Positions 45,301-53,500 of a DNA stretch of 64,000 nucleotides are shown here, piece after piece. This stretch comes from Closterium sp. NIES-65 (Eukaryota; Streptophyta; Zygnematophyceae; Desmidiales; Closteriaceae), in the NCBI GenBank assembly GCA_948144175.1, contig CANXME010001987.1, forward strand, positions 124,001 to 188,000, given 5' to 3'. A model generated the notes under the pieces. That model ran no database searches. It had not been told where the DNA came from and was given only the letters and a program-made list of their open reading frames with translations. Position numbers and translations under genes: made by a program. Numbering within the stretch: position 1 is the first letter of the stretch; each line of letters begins with the position of its first letter.

Positions 45301-46808
45301 ATCACTGCAGTGAGGCAGAGGACCAGCAGGTGCTGAGGGACGTGGTGGCAATGATGCGATCAGCAGCGGTGGAGGAGGCAGGCAGCCGATCTTGAGACGT
45401 GCCTTATGTCCCCTCCTGTCTCTCATCTCCCTTCCCTTTGCTCTGATCACTGCAGTGAGGCAGAGGACCAGCAGGTGTTGAGGGACGTGGTGGCAATGAT
45501 GCGATCAGCAGCGGTGGAGGAGGCAGGCAGCCGATCTTGAGACGTGCCTTATGTCCCCTCCTGTCTCTCATCTCCCTTCCCTTTGCTCTGATCACTGCAG
45601 TGAGCCGGAGGACCAGCAGGTGTTGAGGGACGTGGTGGCAATGATGCGGTCGGCAGCCGTGGAGGAGGCGGGCAGAGGATGGGACAAGGTTTCAACACCT
45701 CTCCTGCCCCTCTCCCGCCCCCCTCTATTTTTGTTATTGCAGTGAAGCAGAGGATCAGCAGGTGTTGAGGGACGTGGTGGCAATGATGCGATCGGCAGCG
45801 GTGGAGGAGGCAGGCAGCCTGCATTGGTCGAAAGGCTTCTGGGCCTTCTTCCGCACCCACTCCGTGCTGCACCGCGCCAAAACATGGTGAGTGAATCACT
45901 AGGAGCCCATGGCATGGTGAGGTGTTGCAGTGCTGTGAGAAGCAGGCAGCCTGCACCGGTCGAAAGGCTTCTGGGCCTTCTTCCGCACCCACTCTGTGCT
46001 GCACCGCGCCAAGACATGGTGAGTTGGGGCACGGTGAATTAAGGCATGGTTAGCCTGGGCAATCACAGGCGAGCCCAGGCAATCACAGGCGAGTCCAGGC
46101 AATCACGGGCATGGTGACCCCAGGGCATGGTGCGGTGTGCACGTGTGTTGGCTGGCTCTAAGCGGCAAGTGTGCACGTGTGTGAGCCCTGCCCGCCTGCA
46201 CTGGCCGCACTGATTCTTCCACACTCACTTTGCGCTGCACCGCGCCAAGACATGGTGCGTGAATTGACATTTGAGTCGACTCATATGTCACCTCGCTGCA
46301 CCGCGCTAAGACATGGTATGTGAATCACGGTAGGAGCCCATGGCATGGTGAGGTGTAGTTTTGAGGCGCCTCAAAACTAGAGCCCATGGCATGGTGAGGT
46401 GTGTAAGTGCTGTGAGAGGCAGGCAGCCTGCAATGGTGTCAGGGCTTCTGGGCCTTCTTCCGCACCCACTCCGTGCTGCACCGCGCCAAGGCCTGGTGAG
46501 TTGGGGCATGGTGAGGCAATATCTGAGAATCCAGGTCGTTGAGGTGTGCGAGTGTGTTGGCTTGTCGAGGCAGGCAGCTTGCACTGGTCCCCCGGCTTCT
46601 GGGCATTAGTTTGCAGTCACTCCGTGCTGCACCGCGCCAAGGCCTGGTGAGTCAAGTGTTGGTGAGGTGAGTGTAGGGCATGGAGGGATGGACTGCCCTT
46701 AAAATGTCTGCTCTGCCTTTTCTTTTTCTTTCTATTATTGTGTCTCTCGACTCGTGCAGTGTGCAGCCTTGTCTGCCGTCAAAGCCGCTGCTGGAAGATG
46801 ACATGTAA
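27332..46808 (+). CDS. Giant cell-surface protein: signal peptide, Pmp-type beta-helix, Cys-rich module, multi-pass membrane region
   Basis: Seventeen exons: 27332-27452, 27937-28026, 28267-28291, 28974-30484, 30922-31094, 31335-31494, 32083-32350, 32674-32878, 33636-34506, 34634-35168, 35676-36705, 36926-37593, 38319-38418, 39032-39276, 40251-42386, 45743-45886, 46760-46808. They total 8331 nt (2776 aa), in phase throughout. Order: signal peptide (LIVPLLLLLLLALAVGQAE); TIEQAL plus PPTGGTILLSPGTH, the usual start of a right-handed beta-helix; then many GGAI and FxxN motifs (FEGNTGHRGGAIF) as in polymorphic outer-membrane repeats; Cys-rich GCC2/GCC3-like segments (CPPGQFYTRPGMTCEVCPIG); about six or more hydrophobic helices (RLFPLLLLLIVLAWVAMGI onward); a long low-complexity cytoplasmic part; short C-terminus. 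Probably plasma membrane or wall contact. Ligand unknown. Confidence 0.85.
27494..27511. repeat. Palindrome, centre AATT
   Basis: Exact TTTTGAGAATTCTCAAAA between copies 27451-27478 and 27511-27537. The duplicated segment starts at the donor of beta-helix exon 1. Confidence 0.92.
28595..28915 (+). repeat. Two decayed upstream copies of the beta-helix exon start
   Basis: Near 28600-28690 and 28816-28915 lie diverged versions of the exon beginning at 28974 (encoding TILLSPGTH and VPPLGLQLGG). CACTC-, CACCC- and CCTTC-rich filler separates them. Confidence 0.75.
30571..30651 (+). repeat. Downstream copy of the exon end at 30484
   Basis: Repeats the part encoding FEGHVTVRRSRHERNEAQFR with its GTGTGAGTAT donor, spacing about 164 bp. 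A G-rich homopolymer stretch (30498-30526) lies between the copies. Confidence 0.8.
30784..30813. repeat. 30-bp palindrome, centre ACGT
   Basis: GGTTATTTCTGAG-ACGT-CTCAAAAATAACC, one mismatch, between copies 30739-30781 and 30832-30873. Confidence 0.9.
31495..31735 (+). repeat. 18-bp minisatellite starting at a 5' splice site
   Basis: About 13 units built on GGTTGACTGGAAGGGGGT run directly from the donor GCAG|GTGGGT of the exon ending at 31494. Units are nearly identical, with ACGGG or AAAGG variants. A copy of the preceding exon end follows at 31768-31835 with the same donor. Confidence 0.9.
31898..31955. repeat. Stem-loop with GAATTC core between direct copies
   Basis: Perfect 15-bp arms CTATGTTGAGTTTAC and GTAAACTCAACATAG surround a loop containing TTGAGAATTCTC. 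Flanked by the exact copies 31847-31884 and 31955-31992. Confidence 0.85.
32416..33520 (+). repeat. Partial copies of beta-helix exons 7, 8 and 9
   Basis: 32421-32506 copies the end of the exon at 32083-32350 (GGQASNGGGV onward) but gains a TGTG that breaks the frame. 32974-33033 and 33106-33193 copy the end of the exon at 32674-32878 (HFFNNSAMDGGMLW) plus donor. 33386-33515 copies the start of the exon at 33636 (HISSSVMA, IQGGALYC) without a usable donor. Confidence 0.8.
34507..34633 (+). other. Short intron resolving an apparent frameshift
   Basis: The frame before 34590 ends in a poly-G stretch, and the next frame is offset. A donor GGG|GTGAGG at 34507 and acceptor ATTGCAG ending at 34633 remove 127 nt and restore the phase needed at both neighbouring junctions. 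An indel in the G-run is the alternative. Confidence 0.65.
34943..35012 (+). repeat. GGGGCA/GGGGGA coding hexanucleotide repeat
   Basis: About eleven 6-bp units encode a Gly-Ala then Gly-Gly tract within the extracellular part of the beta-helix gene. Confidence 0.8.
35276..35303. repeat. 28-bp perfect palindrome, centre TCGA
   Basis: GTGAC, then TTTTGAGTCGACTCAAAA, then GTCAC, between copies 35236-35275 and 35308-35354. Confidence 0.95.
35409..35580 (+). repeat. Upstream copy of the Cys-rich exon start
   Basis: Repeats 35676-35815 (WSGQND..., then LHVTVLDAAGLIPV) with indels, including an extra CACTGC tract. It lacks the continuation into the Cys-rich segment. Confidence 0.75.
36766..36835 (+). 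repeat. Upstream copy of a membrane-exon start
   Basis: Repeats the acceptor and start of the exon at 36926 (GACNTNATNGGGCCAGGCTG, then CAGCAGTGGGCAGTCAC) about 158 bp earlier. Confidence 0.8.
37594..37995 (+). repeat. 33-bp minisatellite starting at a 5' splice site, interrupted by two palindromes
   Basis: About ten units begin with the donor GTGAGTGACACATGATGGG and end GGTCAGCCG, so each unit carries the exon's last bases and its donor. The array starts at the donor of the exon ending at 37593. Two TTTTGAGGCGCCTCAAAA palindromes (37907 and 37948) break the last units. Confidence 0.92.
37907..37965. repeat. Two GCGC-centre palindromes inside the 33-bp minisatellite
   Basis: Exact TTTTGAGGCGCCTCAAAA at 37907-37924 and again at 37948-37965, each replacing part of a repeat unit. 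Confidence 0.95.
38105..38318 (+). repeat. GGCAT/TGCAT satellite running into a 3' splice site
   Basis: Pentanucleotide runs of GGCAT and GCATT with GTGATGTG spacers occupy the intron end, immediately before the acceptor GGCACAG at 38312-38318. No polypyrimidine tract is visible. Confidence 0.85.
38584..38890 (+). repeat. Two upstream copies of the exon encoding VSVTLPLQAIRIGLQYGA
   Basis: Copies start near 38585 and 38743; the complete exon is 39032-39276. The second copy runs as far as LTGFNF, then meets a decayed palindrome (CTTCTGAGGCCCCTCAAGAA) near 38884-38903. Confidence 0.82.
39541..40140 (+). repeat. Four upstream copies of the exon starting YIT(R/H)CNC
   Basis: Acceptor-plus-start copies begin at about 39541, 39655, 39790 and 39959; the complete exon starts at 40251. 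Copies lengthen toward the true exon: the first covers about 55 nt and the fourth about 180 nt (through LVHPSDIARWFRPHVL). Confidence 0.85.
41020..41510 (+). repeat. Coding repeats EAGSRRLGTP and GTPGGG
   Basis: A 30-bp unit repeats four to five times at 41020-41160. Short GGTACACCTGGGGGAG-like units follow at 41385-41500. Both keep the frame in the cytoplasmic part of the beta-helix gene. Confidence 0.8.
42524..42541. repeat. Palindrome, centre ACGT
   Basis: Exact TTTTGAGACGTCTCAAAA between the 14-bp copies CTGACCTGCTCGCC (42510-42523 and 42549-42562; first base of the first copy C). Confidence 0.92.
42634..42675. repeat. 42-bp perfect palindrome, centre AATT
   Basis: GTTTGAGATTGATTTTGAG, then AATT, then the exact inverse. 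Flanked by imperfect copies of a segment with GTGCCTCATGTCCT and ACCCGACCCCTCTTGT on both sides. Confidence 0.95.
42808..45742 (+). repeat. Array of about 21 acceptor-plus-exon-start decoys (EAEDQQVLRDVVAMMRSA)
   Basis: Each unit has a pyrimidine tract, CAG acceptor and about 60-90 nt encoding EAEDQQ(V/L)LRDVVAMMRSA. Spacing forms blocks: about 124 bp (43182-43555), about 155 bp (43833-44298) and exactly 145 bp, nine times (44441-45746). In the 145-bp block the frame then reads GSRS and stops. Only the final unit (exon 45743-45886) continues into WSKGFWAFFRTHSVLHR and a good donor. Confidence 0.92.
46265..46290. repeat. 26-bp palindrome, centre TCGA
   Basis: TGACATTTGAG-TCGA-CTCATATGTCA with one mismatch, between copies of CGCTGCACCGCGC(C/T)AAGAC. 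Confidence 0.88.
46356..46379. repeat. 24-bp perfect palindrome, centre GCGC
   Basis: TAGTTTTGAG-GCGC-CTCAAAACTA between copies of GAGCCCATGGCATGGTGAGG. Confidence 0.93.
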
Positions 46809-46980
46809 TGCAACTGCTGGAGGATGACATGTAATGTAACTGAACCGGGATGACATGTAATGGCTGCTGGAAGGGGACGTGTAAGTAACTGAGCTGGGAT
46901 GACATTTTATTTTCATTGGTGTGAGGTCATTAACTGATTTCCTAAGTTGGGAGATGAGATGTAATATAAGGTAACTGATC
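46788..46980 (+). repeat. Tandem decayed copies of the terminal codons and stop
   Basis: The last coding bases (CTGCTGGAAGATGACATGTAA) recur after the true stop in diverged form four or five times (GGATGACATGTAATG and similar), in what should be the 3' UTR. Confidence 0.7.
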
Positions 46981-47438
46981 TGGGATGACATTTGAGGATT
47001 GCTGGGAATGTCACATGTGCTGTAATAATTCAGTTTCATTATGTATCATATTTGACACTTGGGAGGGTGCTGCCAAGGCTGATGCTTGGAGTGAATGGAT
47101 GGATTTCAAATTAGAGTCTTGGCAGGTTCACGGAATTGGTATCGAAGCTGCTGGAATTGGAGGTTTCATGAGGATGGGTGTGTGAGGGCTTAGAGCACAT
47201 CCATAGTTACCTCAAGCAGCATGAACACAAAAGTAGGCATCACATCACTGCATAATTTTTTCGAAGGGAAAGTATATGTATCGATAAACACCTTTGCCTG
47301 GTATACATTTGAAAGTAGGGGTTCAAAATCCTTAGGAACTTGAAAAGTTGCCCCAAAACTGTGAGGCACAATAAAAACCCTGAACCTCACTGACAAATGT
47401 AAATTGGAGCTACAAAAGCTGGGAGCGAAAGAATAAAA
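46981..47438. other. Intergenic, 3' region of the beta-helix gene
   Basis: AT-richer sequence with no supported gene; it ends at the tRNA terminator. Confidence 0.5.
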
Positions 47439-47520
47439 CGTGTTCAGCAGGACTCGAACCTGCGCGGGCAGAGCCCAACAGATTTCTAGTCTGTCCCGTT
47501 AACCACTCCGGCATGAACAC
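47439..47520 (-). tRNA. tRNA-Ser(AGA)
   Basis: The minus strand folds as a full class II tRNA of 82 nt. The 7-bp acceptor stem is GTGTTCA/TGAACAC. The anticodon stem is ACAGA/TCTGT around loop CTAGAAA (anticodon AGA). A variable arm GGGC...GCCC and a T arm GCAGG-TTCGAGT-CCTGC follow. The discriminator is G, no CCA is encoded and no intron is seen. A TTTT Pol III terminator follows immediately. Confidence 0.95.
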
Positions 47521-47597
47521 ATGTACATCTATTCTTCTGATACTAATGCAGCCTATACTTTCAACACGCCTTCTCATTGAACGCGCTTCGTCCTTGC

Positions 47598-50500
47598 ATG
47601 GCGGCTCAAACGTCCTTAGCGGATCTTACGGCAGACTGCTTCGCGCACTGCTGCCGATGGCTCTCTCCCCGCGACCTCGTGAATCTCTCCTTTTGCTGCT
47701 CGTCGCTTCGCCAACTTGCCAATAGCGATGCACCGTGGGCATGCTACGTGGCACATCAGGAAGAGCTACCCCGTCAGGTTCGCATATAACTCGTGTACTC
47801 AGCACGTCAGTTCTCTCATAGTTTCTGGGAAAAAAAATGTTTCGGAGGTGAGTTTTTGAGGCGAAGTCCCTTCACGTTCTCCTCCTTCTTTCCCTTCCCC
47901 TCCCACTCCCCTTCACCTTCCCCCTCCCTTTCTCTCCCCTCTCCCCTTCTCCCTTTCCTTTCCCGCACTACATGCCCCATGTTTCCGTGCTTCAGGCTGC
48001 GCTCCTCTCGGGATTCCGTCAGGCCTTCATAGAGCGCCACGTGGCAGCACAGAAGCTGCAGATCGCCGACCCTGCCACGTGCGCATGGCCCCTGTCTGGG
48101 GACGCAAGGGGGGACGCAGCCGCAGCAGGAGGCGGAGGAGAGGGGGACGGGGGAGGGGAAGGCGCGGCAGCAGCAGCATGGGGATGGGGTGGGCCAGGGG
48201 GAAGGGGAGGGGGAGTTAGGGGGGGAAGAGGTGTGGGGCAGGGCGGCGGGGGGGAAGGGGAAGCGCAGAAGCCTGTGAGCGCAGTGGTGGCGCTACAGGG
48301 GGGCGGAGGCCTTTCCGCCATCCCTGCTTTATCCTCAGTTTCAGTCCCAGGCGCTGGGGAGGGTGATGAGTGGGATGAGGAGGGAGGGGAGGAAGGGGAG
48401 GGGAGGGGGAAGGAGGGGAGGGAAGGCTGGCATCATGTGGTGGCAGTGCAGGTACGCTCCTTGGCTCTGTTTTTGTCTCTTTGGCTCTGTTTTGTTTTTG
48501 TTATTGTTTTTTTTTTCCAGTTCCCCTTGTACCTCTTCCTAGTCGTGTTTATCCATTCATAGCTCGGGTTTTGTTTTCTCGTTGTTATGTTTTGTTCTCT
48601 TTTTTTCTTTTTCTTTTCTTTTCTTTTCTTTCTTTTTCGGTCTTGGTTCTCTCCGTCACCTTTTCGTGTTCGTTCAAGCGTCGCTCACTCACACTCCCCC
48701 CCCCTTCCCCCCACCCTTGCAACAAGGCGCATCACAGCAGCAATAATCCACTCCGACCACCTGCCTTGCCTTACGATTCGAAGCCAACCCAACCCAACCC
48801 AGCGTCAACGGTATTAAATCTACCCAACCCAACCACCTCCCTTGCTAGCAGGGCTCCAACGTCATCCTGTGGCGGGCAGCAGCGCCAGCAGGAGGGGTGC
48901 AGCTGTCAGCAGTGTTCACAGCACACAAGGGGCGCATCACAGCGCTGCTGCTCCCAGGGGACCTCTCGCCCTTCCCTCCTCCCCACTCCCATGACCCCTG
49001 CACCCACCTCCCTTGCATACAGGGCTCTAACATTCTCCTGTGGGGAGCAGCACCAGCAGGACGGGTGCAGATGTCAGCAGTGCTCACGGCACACAAGGGC
49101 CGCATCACAGCGCTGCTCCCAGTGGACCTCTCGCCCTTCCCTGCCGCTGCCCGCCTCGCCCCGCCCCTCCCCGCCCACACCTTCCTGCTCTCCACCAGTC
49201 TGGACCGCACTCTGCGCCTCTGGGGCAAGGTGAGAGGTGAGGGCAAGTGAGATGGTTTCATCCTGCTGCTTGTCTTGCCCCGCCCGTAGCCCCTAGCCCC
49301 TCATCCCGCCCGTAGCCCCTAGCCCCTCATCCCGCCCGTAGCCCCTAGCCCCTCATCCCGCCCCGCCCCTCCCCGCCCACACCTTCCTGCTCTCCGCCAG
49401 CCTGGATCGCACTCTACGCCTCTGGGGCAAGGTGAGACCGGCAGCTCGTTTTTGCATTCCATCCTCACCCCTCGCCCCGTGCCCCTCACCCCCCACCTTC
49501 CCCTCCCTGCCCACACTTTCCTCCTCTCTGCCAGTCTGGACCGCACTCTACGCCTCTGGGGCAAGGTGAGAGATACTTGCAAGGTGAGAGATACTTGCAA
49601 GGTGAGAGATACTTGCAAGGTGAGAGATACTTGCAAGGTGAGAGATACTTGCAAGGTGAGAGATACTTGCAAGGTGAGAGATACTTGCAAGGTGAGAGAT
49701 ACTTGCAAGGTGAGAGATACTTGCAAGGTGAGAGATACTTGCAAGGTGAGAGATACTTGCAAGGTGAGAGATACTTGCAAGGTGAGAGATACGTGCAAGG
49801 TGAGAGATACTTGCAAGGTGAGAGATACTTGCAAGGTGAGAGGGTGAAAAAGGTAGTGGGGGCACACAAGTCGGGGCCTTCGTCCTTCTTTTACCTTGTC
49901 CCTTCTCTCCTATCTTATTGCTCCTCTCTACCCTTCCTCTCTGCTCTGAGACACATTCTCAGCACCTCACGCCCTTGCTTCCTCCCGTGATATACCACCC
50001 TCTCTGCCCTCTGCTGCCCTCTCCACCTTTCGCCACCTCCTTCCCTTTCTCCCCTTTGCTGCCCCACCCAGACCACCTGTCTGCGCTCCTTCTCATTCTC
50101 AGGGCACACAGGCCCCATCCTCTGCCTCTCAGACCGCATCATCGGCACCTCACACCCTTGCACGGGGAGCAACAGTGATGCTTCGAGCGCAGCTATCCCT
50201 TCCTCTACTTCCTCGTCCTCCTTCCTTCCGTGCGTCGCGACTGGAGGCAGCGACAGCACCGTTCGTGTCTGGTCCCTCCTCCCATCAGGTATGTGGTCCC
50301 TCCTCCCATCAGGTATGTGGTCCCTCCTCCCATCAGGTATGTGGTCCCTCCTCCCATCAGGTATGTGGTCCCTCCTCCCATCAGGTATGTGGTCCCTCCT
50401 CCCATCAGGTATGTGGTCCCTCCTCCCATCAGGTATGTGGTCCCTCCTCCCATCAGGTATGTGGTCCCTCCTCCCATCAGGTATGTGGTCCCTCCTCCCA

Positions 50501-53500
50501 TCAGGTATGTGGTCCCTCCTCCCATCAGGTATGTGGTCCCTCCTCCCATCAGGTATGTGGTCCCTCCTCCCATCAGGTATGTGGTCCCTCCTCCCATCAG
50601 GTATGTGGTCCCTCCTCCCATCAGGTATGTGGTCCCTCCTCCCATCAGGTATGTGGTCCCTCCTCCCATCAGGTATGTGGTCCCTCCTCCCATCAGGTAT
50701 GTGGTCCCTCCTCCCATCAGGTATGTGGTCCCTCCTCCCATCAGGTATGTGGTCCCTCCTCCCATCAGGTATGTGGTCCCTCCTCCCATCAGGTATGTGG
50801 TCCCTCCTCCCATCAGGTATGTGGTCCCTCCTCCCATCAGGTATGTGGTCCCTCCTCCCATCAGGTATGTGGTCCCTCCTCCCATCAGGTATGTGGTCCC
50901 TCCTCCCATCAGGTATGTGGTCCCTCCTCCCATCAGGTATGTGGTCCCTCCTCCCATCAGGTATGTGGTCCCTCCTCCCATCAGGTATGTGGTCCCTCCT
51001 CCCATCAGGTATGTGGTCCCTCCTCCCATCAGGTATGTGGTCCCTCCTCCCATCAGGTATGTGGTCCCTCCTCCCATCAGGTATGTGGTCCCTCCTCCCA
51101 TCAGGTATGTGGTCCCTCCTCCCATCAGGTATGTGGTCCCTCCTCCCATCAGGTATGTGGTCCCTCCTCCCATCAGGTATGTGGTCCCTCCTCCCATCAG
51201 GTATGTGGTCCCTCCTCCCATCAGGTATGTGGTCCCTCCTCCCATCAGGTATGTGGTCCCTCCTCCCATCAGGTATGTGGTCCCTCCTCCCATCAGGTAT
51301 GTGGTCCCTCCTCCCATCAGGTATGTGGTCCCTCCTCCCATCAGGTATGTGGTCCCTCCTCCCATCAGGTATGTGGTCCCTCCTCCCATCAGGTATGTGG
51401 TCCCTCCTCCCATCAGGTATGTGGTCCCTCCTCCCATCAGGTATGTGGTCCCTCCTCCCATCAGGTATGTGGTCCCTCCTCCCATCAGGTATGTGGTCCC
51501 TCCTCCCATCAGGTATGTGGTCCCTCCTCCCATCAGGTATGTGGTCCCTCCTCCCATCAGGTATGTGGTCCCTCCTCCCATCAGGTATGTGGTCCCTCCT
51601 CCCATCAGGTATGTGGTCCCTCCTCCCATCAGGTATGTGGTCCTCCTCCCATCAGGTATGTGGTCCCTCCTCCCATCAGGTATGTGGTCCCTCCTCCCAT
51701 CAGGTATGTGGTCCCTCCTCCCATCAGGTATGTGGTCCCTCCTCCCATCAGGTATGTGGTCCCTCCTCCCATCAGGTATGTGGTCCCTCCTCCCATCAGG
51801 TATGTGGTCCCTCCTCCCATCAGGTATGTGGTCCCTCCTCCCATCAGGTATGTGGTCCCTCCTCCCATCAGGTATGTGGTCCCTCCTCCCATCAGGTATG
51901 TGGTCCCTCCTCCCATCAGGTATGTGGTCCCTCCTCCCATCAGGTATGTGGTCCCTCCTCCCATCAGGTATGTGGTCCCTCCTCCCATCAGGTATGTGGT
52001 CCCTCCTCCCATCAGGTATGTGGTCCCTCCTCCCATCAGGTATGTGGTCCCTCCTCCCATCAGGTATGTGGTCCCTCCTCCCATCAGGTATGTGGTCCCT
52101 CCTCCCATCAGGTATGTGGTCCCTCCTCCCATCAGGTATGTGGTCCCTCCTCCCATCAGGTATGTGGTCCCTCCTCCCATCAGGTATGTGGTCCCTCCTC
52201 CCATCAGGTATGTGGTCCCTCCTCCCATCAGGTATGTGGTCCCTCCTCCCATCAGGTATGTGGTCCCTCTTCCCATCAGGTATGTGGTCCCTCTCTTCTG
52301 TTGTTCTTGTCTATGTTTCCGTTTGGGTGGTATCCAGTCATCCTTTTGAGTCGACTCAAAAGTCACTCCGTTTTGGGTGGTATCCAGTCATCCTCTTCTT
52401 CACACCATTACCTCACTCTCAGTCTTCCTCACTACACCCTCCTCCCAAACCCTCCTACTAAACCCTCCAACCAACCATTCTCACTATTCCTTCCCTGCTT
52501 CCCTTATTCCAATCCCCCCCCCTCTTTCCCACCTGCCAGGGAAGGGGCGGTCAGCATGTGTTGCCACACTCAAGGGCCATGAGGGGCCGATATCGGCTCT
52601 GGCTGTTGCCACGTGGGTGATTTGTTTCTTCCTTGGCTTGACTTCCGTCCTCGTGTGATTGAACTCTTGAGAATTCTCAAAAGCTGCATGCTTGTACCGT
52701 ACACCAGCATCGTCCTGTCGATGCAATAACTGCCCTGCCTGTTGCTGCATGGGTGATTTCGTTCCTGGCCTCGTACTGCCACATATTGCCAGTTCTGTTC
52801 TCCTTACATGCAAGACCACCAGCATGGGTTACATGCTTGCACCATGCATATCAGCATCGTCCTCCTGTCCATGCAATAACTGCCCTGGCTGCTGCTTCGT
52901 GCGTTTCTTTCTCCCTCCCTCAACGTGTTGTTGCTTGCACAAGCTTGCACGGCACCAGCGTTCTTTCCCTTTTCATTTGTCCTTCTCTCGACTCCCTCGT
53001 GCCATCATACTCCCTCCCTCCTTCACTCGCCTTCCTGCCATCCTCATTGTCCCTCTCCCTCTCCCCCTTCCCTTTCCCCTCGCCCTTTCCCTCACTCAAT
53101 TGTTGGTAGGGCACCGGACTTGTTCCCCTGTTGGGTGTGGGCCGGCTACAGTAGCGTTCTAGAGGGTTATGGGTGTGCTAGACCAGACAAACATGCCCTT
53201 TTGAGTTGAAACCCAGGCGGTAACAGGCTGAGTCGTCGTCATCATCCGTGTCACTTTAACTTACCCTACTCATGCCCCTCTCCTCTCAACATCACCCCTC
53301 GCCCTCCCTCATCGCAGTCACAACCCCTTCCTTCTGGCCAGTGTTGCTCGTGACGCCAAGGTGAGGATTGCTAGGGAGTTGTTTTTCCCAAGCACCTTTA
53401 TCCATGATACCGTATTTGTGGTTCAAAATTCTCGCACTGATTCATAAGCAGGTGATTCACATCCACACCACCACCCTTCAGCCGATTAATTAATCTGCCT

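Larger units (their letters stand above)
45939..46650 (+). repeat. Downstream copies of the exon end encoding WAFFRTHSVLHRAKT plus donor
   Basis: Copies near 45943-46018, 46183-46255 (short), 46294-46316, 46420-46498 and 46583-46648. Most are followed by ATGGTGAGT or TGGTGAGT, the donor context of the true exon at 45886. Two palindromes (46265, 46356) lie among them. Confidence 0.8.

Noticed and set aside
42808..45742. Alternative, mutually exclusive exons
   Set aside because: Most units hit a stop soon after the shared part and lack a good donor, so they cannot be internal exons.
47811..47847. A 37-nt exon (reads FSHSFWEKKCFG) in the F-box gene
   Set aside because: It would need a 33-nt intron and would break the frame into the following exon; direct joining of 47777 to 47996 keeps phase.
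50265..52290. CRISPR array
   Set aside because: Units are contiguous with no spacers, the genome is eukaryotic and no cas genes are present.
50175..52582. Three forward ORFs of 724-763 codons and a 474-codon reverse ORF through the 24-bp array
   Set aside because: They exist only because the unit is a stop-free multiple of three; the WD40 reading frame enters and leaves outside the array with correct phase if it is intron.
53105..53215. tRNA-like or structured RNA near 53.1 kb
   Set aside because: No acceptor or anticodon stem can be paired; only a decayed TTTTGAG half-site is visible.
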